Assembly: GCA_030998015.1 (NCBI GenBank)
Contig: JARWMV010000252.1
Coordinates: forward strand, 434,001 to 498,000
Origin: Ceratorhiza oryzae-sativae
Lineage: Eukaryota > Basidiomycota > Agaricomycetes > Cantharellales > Ceratobasidiaceae
Length of the DNA stretch: 64,000 bases
Direction: 5' to 3'
The notes below the pieces were generated by a model that was not told where the DNA came from, searched no databases, and worked only from the letters and a program-made list of their open reading frames with translations. Shown in pieces: positions 58,033 to 64,000 of this stretch (the stretch's first letter is position 1; each line of letters opens with the position of its first letter). The position numbers were made by a program, and so were the translations under genes.

Positions 58033-59962
58033 TCACGCGAAAACACTACCGACACCAGCCAAAACGCCGACGACAACTGCACCAAGGGTGAAGATAGTCG
58101 ATTTGCCGAAAAGAGCCTCGGCACCGCTGAAAGGAACGTACGACGGCGATGGGGTCGAGGTTCCGCCGTTGCCACCGGTTCCACCACCAGTCAAGTTCTG
58201 GCCGTTGGGTCCAATAGGGCGGGACTGATCCGTAAACTGGCACTGAGAATCTGTGCAGACGCACTTGCCCCCAATGGGGTCCCAGAAGGGGGTGCTGCAG
58301 TTAGCGGGAACTGAAACCCAAGTTACTATGTGATTGAGCATGAAATGAAAAGCTGCAACTTACGGCGGAAGCGGAGTGGCTGTCCGTCAATCGACTGCTG
58401 GGGCGGGTTCGGGTTCCCGGGCGTCGGGGTCTCTTGTGGGCATCCGTAGCAGGTGTAGAAGGGGAAGTCGTTGAAGGCACAGTGCGCGAGAAGACCCTGT
58501 TCATTGGCAGGCATGCCGTTGCAAATCTTCTGGGAAACCTGAGGAACGTTGCACTGGAACTCTTTGATCGAGTTGAGCTGGGAAGCTGGAACCGGGTTCC
58601 GTCTCCAAGCAAGAAGCTGCTCGGTCGACACAATCCATACTAGAAACATAGGAGTCAGGTCGGGTCTGGCTGATCTGCTATCGACATACCGTTCTGTTGC
58701 TGCTGAGCCCAGTCGATGAACCGGTTGATCATGGCGACTGTGTCCTTCGGGTCGGCAACACCTGGCACGCCTGGTGCAACGTGGATCGGGTGAGTGTACA
58801 GGCCGAAAGGCTGGCGGTTTCCATTGTCTGCCGAGCCGAGTCAGATTCCAGCCTCAACAGGGAGCCAGGTTAAAATTAACTTACAATGCGCGGTAAACGT
58901 GTTTCGCATCCATTGCTCAACAGCAGAAATGTTATTCTGCCCAGCCGCATCCACATCGCTAGAAGAGTGATCGGTTAGTGTGGGTCATGTGCCATAGTTT
59001 GAAGGGACTCACAGCCACGGGTCCATGAGATGCGGGCCTTCGACTCCACGTTCATCGAAAATCGCGTACATGGGAACTTCCCAGAGGCCTGGAAGCTTCG
59101 GCTCCCCGTTACAAATCCCAGCAACGCTCTGGCAATCGTTGGCCAACCCGTTGTCAAGGGTGTATGGCCAGAAAGCGTCAGTGTTGGGATCAGTGACTGG
59201 AACACTGGACGTAGAACTCGAGTCATAGAGGAAGTTTGCAGCGGCGACTGCCTTGAGAGTATCGACCGAGTAGTTCAAGTAGGGCGCACGGAATCCCTTG
59301 ATTTCTGTGAGCGGAATACCAGCAAGCGAGTTGAGGGCAATGAGGTTTCCGTTGATCTCGTCGGATCCAGCCTCGGCGACGTGAGTCATCGTATGGTCGG
59401 CAATTTCGTTTCCGGCGACGAACCAGTCCGTGACCATCGTGTAGTTGGTGTAGTTGAGGGATGTATAGTATGTCATTTTTGGTTGACAGCCATTTGGGTT
59501 TTTGCGCTGGGCGAGGAATTGGTTGACAGAGTTGAGGGTGTAAGCCTGAATGGCGTCGTCGCTACAACCGGATCAGTCCATCAGATCGGGGCGATCGACG
59601 GTTCACTTACGCAGTGAAAACTAAAAACATGGGCGTGTCGGCCTAGACATAGAAATGAACACCTGGTAGCCCCCGAAAAAAAACGCAAGGCAACACACCT
59701 GAGCGATTCCACCGGGAATAGCGGTCGACGCACAAGCACAATTGGGCAATTTGCACTTGGTTGGGTCGCAGTTGTAGGTAAATGTGCCACCTCCCTGACT
59801 GGGCGTGATGCCGCCGTCCTGTCGCTTGTCGAGCACATGCTCGATGGAGACCGCACCCTCACGGACCTGGTTGTGGCGCAGGAGGGGCTTGCGGGGCCAC
59901 TGAGGGGCGTGGGCGGCGGTAAGGAGGGGAAGGGCGGCGAGCACAACTAGTGCAGACACCAT
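58033..59962 (-). CDS. GPI-anchored polysaccharide (chitin) deacetylase, CE4
   Basis: Removes acetyl groups from chitin in the cell wall. Signal peptide MVSALVVLAALPLLTAA from the ATG at 59962, a KR pair (HVLDKRQDGG) that may be a propeptide site, a small Cys-rich segment (NCDPTKCKLPNCACAS), then the NodB fold: VFTADDAIQAYTLNS, CQPKMTYYTSLNYTNYTMV, GNEIADHTMTHVAEAG (metal-binding H-x-x-x-H), IKGFRAPYLNYSVDTLK. Later FGLYTHPIHVAPGVP and a second Cys-rich region. The tail is Gly/Ser/Thr-rich and ends in a hydrophobic stretch (STIFTLGAVVVGVLAGVG), typical of a GPI signal. First metal motif is TADD instead of the usual TFDD. Divergent from the helicase with 145 bp between starts. Confidence 0.9.
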
Positions 59963-60017
59963 CGTCGAAAAATAGGGGGGGGAGGAAAAGACTGCTCGAG
60001 GCGGACAGCCCGTTTTC

Positions 60018-60025
60018 TTTATATA
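60018..60025 (-). promoter_or_regulatory. TATA box of the chitin deacetylase gene
   Basis: The minus strand reads TATATAAA, 56-63 nt before the ATG at 59962. Confidence 0.6.
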
Positions 60026-60065
60026 CGATGATCCACGGACAGCCACCCCAGGTCACACATCACGC

Positions 60066-60073
60066 CCACGTGA
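60066..60073. promoter_or_regulatory. CCACGTGA site in divergent promoter
   Basis: CACGTG core, 35 bp before the helicase ATG and on the far side of the TATA box of the chitin deacetylase gene. Confidence 0.4.
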
Positions 60074-60107
60074 CTTTGCCGGCAGCCGACGCGACGACCA
60101 CCGCCCC

Positions 60108-63100
60108 ATGGCCGCGCCCCATCTTCAGAATCTCAACGATGCTCAACACAAGGGTAGCTACGTGACTGTTATTTTAACTCATATTCTCACGCGTTTACAG
60201 CCGTCGCCTACGACCCTATGGGCGCCCTTCAAATCCTGGCCGGTCCGGGCAGTGGCAAAACCAGAGTCCTTACGTGTCGGGTGGCTAACCTAATCACAAC
60301 ACACTCGATCCCTTCGTCTTCGATATGTGCGGTCACGTTTACCAACAAGGCCGCCACAGAGATGCGAGTCCGTCTAAACCGTCTGGTTGGGGCTGCCGAG
60401 ACTTCCAAGCTGGTCATTGGAACATTTCACGCTATTTGTGCCAAGTAAGCAACTCTTCCCCAACACACCATATGCCAGACTCGCGAATTACAAAATAGCT
60501 TTCTCCGACGGTACGGCAACTCGATTGGACTCTCTACCAACTTTTCGATTTGCGATTCGGACGAAAGGTCCTACTTTTCAGTCAACATCTGTGAGAACTC
60601 ATACTGACATTTAAATTAGCAAAAAGACGATAAATATTATCCTCCAAAAACACACCCCCGATCTCGAAGCTGCAAGCCTCACACTCAAGGAACCCGTCGT
60701 TCGAGCACTTATTTCAAAAGCCAAGGCGACAGGTCAAACGCCCCAAGAAATGCTCCACGCAGCATCATCCATCTCGACGCAGGACAAAATGCAAGCGGCG
60801 ATCGCGCATATATACGAAGAATACGACGCGACGCTTCGTGCTGCCAATGCGCTTGATTTTGATGACCTTTTGGTAATGGGACTGCAAGTGCTGAAAGCGG
60901 CACCTAGGGCAATTGCAAACTTGAAACATGTGGTTGTGGACGAATTGTGAGTTTATCCAATTCCAACTCAGTGGCGAAATTAATCACAGCGCTTTTGTCA
61001 GTCAGGATACGAATACGATGCAGTACGAACTTATGAAGGTCTTAGCACGGGCATGTGGGGGCTGTGTGAGTGTTGTAGGAGACCCGGACCAATCGAGTGA
61101 GTGCACAGCCTGTCCTTTTGCTCATGGTTCTGAGCTCGAGTTTAGTTTATGGTTGGCGTTCTGCCGGTATGCTACACTAATATTTATCACCAGCTGCTAC
61201 TTACATGTTCAAACCACTTGACTAGACGTGACTAATCTGGGCCGGATGCGAAAAGGTGCACTAAACAACACATTCAATCTCAACAATAGCTCAAACCTAT
61301 TATTAGACTTTCCCGAGACATACTGCATCTACTTGGAGGAGAACTATCGCTCAACCGGCTCAATCGTCTCGACTTCTCTCGCAATCGTATCACAAGGTTC
61401 GCGTTTTTCAACACGTTCATCCTCTGGCCTCACCTTTCCCATTTTAAAGACAAACAACGACCTCCAAAGTCGCTCTTCACGTCCCATGCGAGTGGTCCTA
61501 AACCCCTACTTCGAGAATTTCAAAATGCAGCCGAGGAGGCTGCATTCATTGCTCGAGAAATACGACGAATCGTTGCAAGTTCTGGAGGAATGGTCGGATA
61601 TGGAGATTGCGCCGTCCTTCGTGAGTGTTTTTTTGGTCTCGTGTTTGTCGGCTACCCGAGTCGGCCACGCTTTTGTCTGTCCGAGTCCACGATGCTTTGG
61701 ATTCTTCAAATTTGAGAAGCTTTTTTATCCTACACATTTGTCATGCTTTCTGACCTTTAAACTCACGATACCTCAAGTCCGTTTCAGCGCCCTTTCCCGC
61801 GCCATCGAAGCCGCGCTCCAGCAAGAAAGCGTCCCAAGCCGGGTCCTAGGCGGCCACAAGTTTTTTGAACGAGCCGAGGTCAAAGACGTACTCGTGTATC
61901 TCCAGCTGGCAGACAATCCTGCGTTCACACCTGCGTTCACGAGAGTCGTAAACGTACCCAGGCGGGGTGTTGGGGAAAAGGTGTGTAGATCCGTGTCGCG
62001 TAACGCTCCACCTGTTATCCCCATCTTGATTGCTTCGATTTTGCGTGGCACTTGTTCAACGCTTTCCTATGACTATCAAGAAGCGCTAATAAGCCCGCTT
62101 TTGGACATAGTCTGTTGCAGAAATCATCGCACGAGCCACAGCAGAAAAGACAAGTGCCCGGAAGTGATTGAAAGGATCTGCGATGGTACAGCACCAGACA
62201 TCAAACCGCCCGTTAAACGAAAGGTCGCCGAGCTTGTCAGGCTTATCAAGCAGTTGAGGAGGTGGGCAGCGGAGGTTGGTCTATTGTTATTGGCTTTCCC
62301 TCGTATCTCTGTCGCTCTCACACTCGCTCAGCATTATTCACTCACGTTTCACGCCAGGGCGTCCATGCGGCAGACCTCATCCGTCGTACGGTTGATGAGA
62401 TCGGGTACGAGGCGTACCTGCAACGCACCCAACCTGACTGGGAGGCTCGGTGGGAGAATGTCCAGGAGCTGATCAATTTCGCGGCTGGTGTCGGGGGGAT
62501 GGACGAACCACATGCCGGAGAGGACTCTGAGGGAAACGAAGACTGGGACGAAGGCGGATATCCATCTGACGAGACAGAGAAACTTCTAGCACTCCCGGTC
62601 GTTAGCCGAAGGTCAAGTTCAGGTTCGGTTGTGAGCAAGTTGAATGAGAGCGATAAGAAGAAGGCGCCAAGTCCAGCCGCAACGAGCATGAAGCAAGGAA
62701 CGCCGTCCAACTGGCGGAGCGGCTCGATTCCCAAACCCAGTCCGCCCGTACAGCCGCCGCCACAGTTGGCGCCTCCTCCATTCGGCGACGATGTTCTAGA
62801 TTTGACCGGTAGTGACGATGATGGAGCCATTATGACTGCCCCGAATAAGTCAGGCGTAAAGAAGGCATCAAGGCGGAGCACAAAGTGAGCCTGGGTCAAT
62901 AGGCGGATTATTCGTTTGATGCGAAGTTGGAATTTCTGTTCAGCCAGCAGACCCCATTGCGAATGTTTCTCCAGGCGTCGTTGCTGTCGACGGATACGGA
63001 AACCAAGGAAGACGATGCTGCTGGAGTACGTCCCTAGGCTCCACAGTTCCATCGAAGCCCACTAACGAACACCCTAGAAAGTTACGATAACCACATGCCA

Positions 63101-64000
63101 TGCAGCAAAAGGGCTCGAATGGCCTGTTGTAGTAGTCCCTGCTGGTAGGGTGGTCCCCGAGTGATTGCGGGAGGAGCGTACCTAAAAGACTTTATTTTCA
63201 ATAGTGGAAGGTGGGACTTATCCATTCTATCGAGCTGAAGATGTGGAAGAAGAAAGGTCCGCTCGTATCTATATCTGTTCCTGGCCCTATTCTCATAATC
63301 CGGCCCGGATATAGACGATTACTATATGTTGCGTGCACCCGGGCCCAGGCATTGCTCTATCTCACGCATTCCAACTCACGAATGGTAGGAGGTAAGCGAC
63401 GCTCCTTGCAGGTAGGGTCAATCCCGGGTCCGTGACATTCCGTCTGTAGGAGAGACCCGTAAGACTGAACTCTCCAAGTTTGTGCTGTGTGTTGTTAAGC
63501 AAGATACGGTGAACATGCTTGTCGGATAACAGTTATTACCCCTGGGCTGACAATACATGTTCAGGCCCTCTTTCAGCGCAATCTTCCGCAGATAACCAAA
63601 GACGAGCTCGAACTATTCGGCAAACTCCTAGCTCGGCCAGTTCCATCCAGCGAACGTGTGCAAAAAAGTCTCAAAGAATTGTGAGCACATGGATTATGAC
63701 GTGCATTGGCTAGAGGGTCGAGAACTGACAATCATTGCTCTGACCGGCCATGATCTGCAAGCCGTCGAGTCCAGAGGTTGCGTGATCATGAATTAGATGC
63801 GCCGGAGGATTCGGACGAGCCGCCAACCCATGTGTGGAAATACACAGGGGGGGATTTCCCGGGCGCTAATTTGCCAAGTAATGCATTCACCTGATTTGGA
63901 GCCTCGATACAAACACTGACTGTATGCGCCTTGATCAGGTACTGACTCGGCGCCGACGTCCCACGAGGGATTTACAAGTCTGTCCCTCGCCTCCATTGCA
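60108..64000 (+). CDS. Srs2/UvrD-like 3'-5' DNA helicase, 3' end outside window
   Basis: SF1A helicase that removes Rad51 filaments or aids replication. Start MAAPHLQNLNDAQHKAVAYD, spliced at once. Motifs in order: ALQILAGPGSGKTRVL (Walker A), AVTFTNKAATEMRVRL (Ia), GTFHAICAK, DFDDLLVMGL, VVVDEFQDTNTMQYELMK (II, split by an intron), CVSVVGDPDQS (III), LEENYRSTGSIV (IV), RFSALSRAIEAALQQESVPS, VVNVPRRGVGEK, TCHAAKGLEWPVVVVPA (V), EEERRLLYVACTRAQALLYL (VI). Between the 2B-domain segment ending near AGVGGMD and motif V lies a disordered acidic insert with VLDLTGSDDDG. Near the window end VWKYTGGDFPGANLP and TDSAPTSHEGFTSLSLAS continue in frame. Many introns. Confidence 0.92.

Overview
The window is nuclear DNA from a filamentous basidiomycete, most likely an agaricomycete of the Rhizoctonia/Thanatephorus kind. 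The basis is gene architecture (dense genes, almost all split by GT-AG introns of about 45-75 nt, pyrimidine-rich sequence before starts) together with the gene content: a lytic polysaccharide monooxygenase, a CBM1 protein, a chitin deacetylase and an RNA-silencing RNA-dependent RNA polymerase. The genus is an inference; no marker gene fixes it. I see no tRNA, rRNA, CRISPR array or intact transposon.

Layout. 1-5.1 kb: the 3' part of UDP-glucose 4-epimerase, CK2 beta and Vps33. 5.1-8.8 kb: a gene-poor stretch with decayed coding-like fragments. 8.8-12.7 kb: a secreted CBM1 protein, an inositol monophosphatase and a small Cys-rich secreted protein with a tandemly duplicated intron-exon unit. 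13.3-23.7 kb: housekeeping block (mitochondrial uS15, importin-9, a MOSC/mARC protein, Pin1 isomerase, COG8). 24-32 kb: a small unknown protein, a Sec7-PH Arf exchange factor, an RS-rich protein, a SET methyltransferase and an unknown coiled-coil protein. 32.5-42 kb: GH88 hydrolase, FHIT, an unknown membrane-associated protein, an MFS transporter and an AA9 monooxygenase. 42.4-52.2 kb: COQ1 and mitoribosomal mS41 (divergent), a coiled-coil protein and an SH3-RasGEF. 53.4-64 kb: RdRP, chitin deacetylase and an Srs2-like helicase that runs off the window.

Functionally this is a mosaic, not one pathway. Vesicle traffic (Vps33, COG8, Arf GEF), nuclear transport (importin-9), mitochondrial function (uS15m, mS41, COQ1), signalling (CK2 beta, RasGEF, Pin1) and genome defence or repair (RdRP, Srs2) are interleaved with secreted, plant- or wall-directed genes (CBM1 protein, GH88, AA9, chitin deacetylase, small secreted protein). 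The secreted genes and the MFS transporter carry a TATA-like box 40-65 nt before the start, which I do not see at most housekeeping genes. CACGTGA-type sites recur upstream of several other genes.

Several gene models need a single-base change of frame inside an exon where no intron fits. This is more likely consensus or assembly error, or allelic indels, than gene death. I did not find a multi-gene system that looks undescribed; the most novel items are the small secreted protein at 11.9-12.7 kb and the SUMO-interaction-like motif within the Srs2-like helicase.
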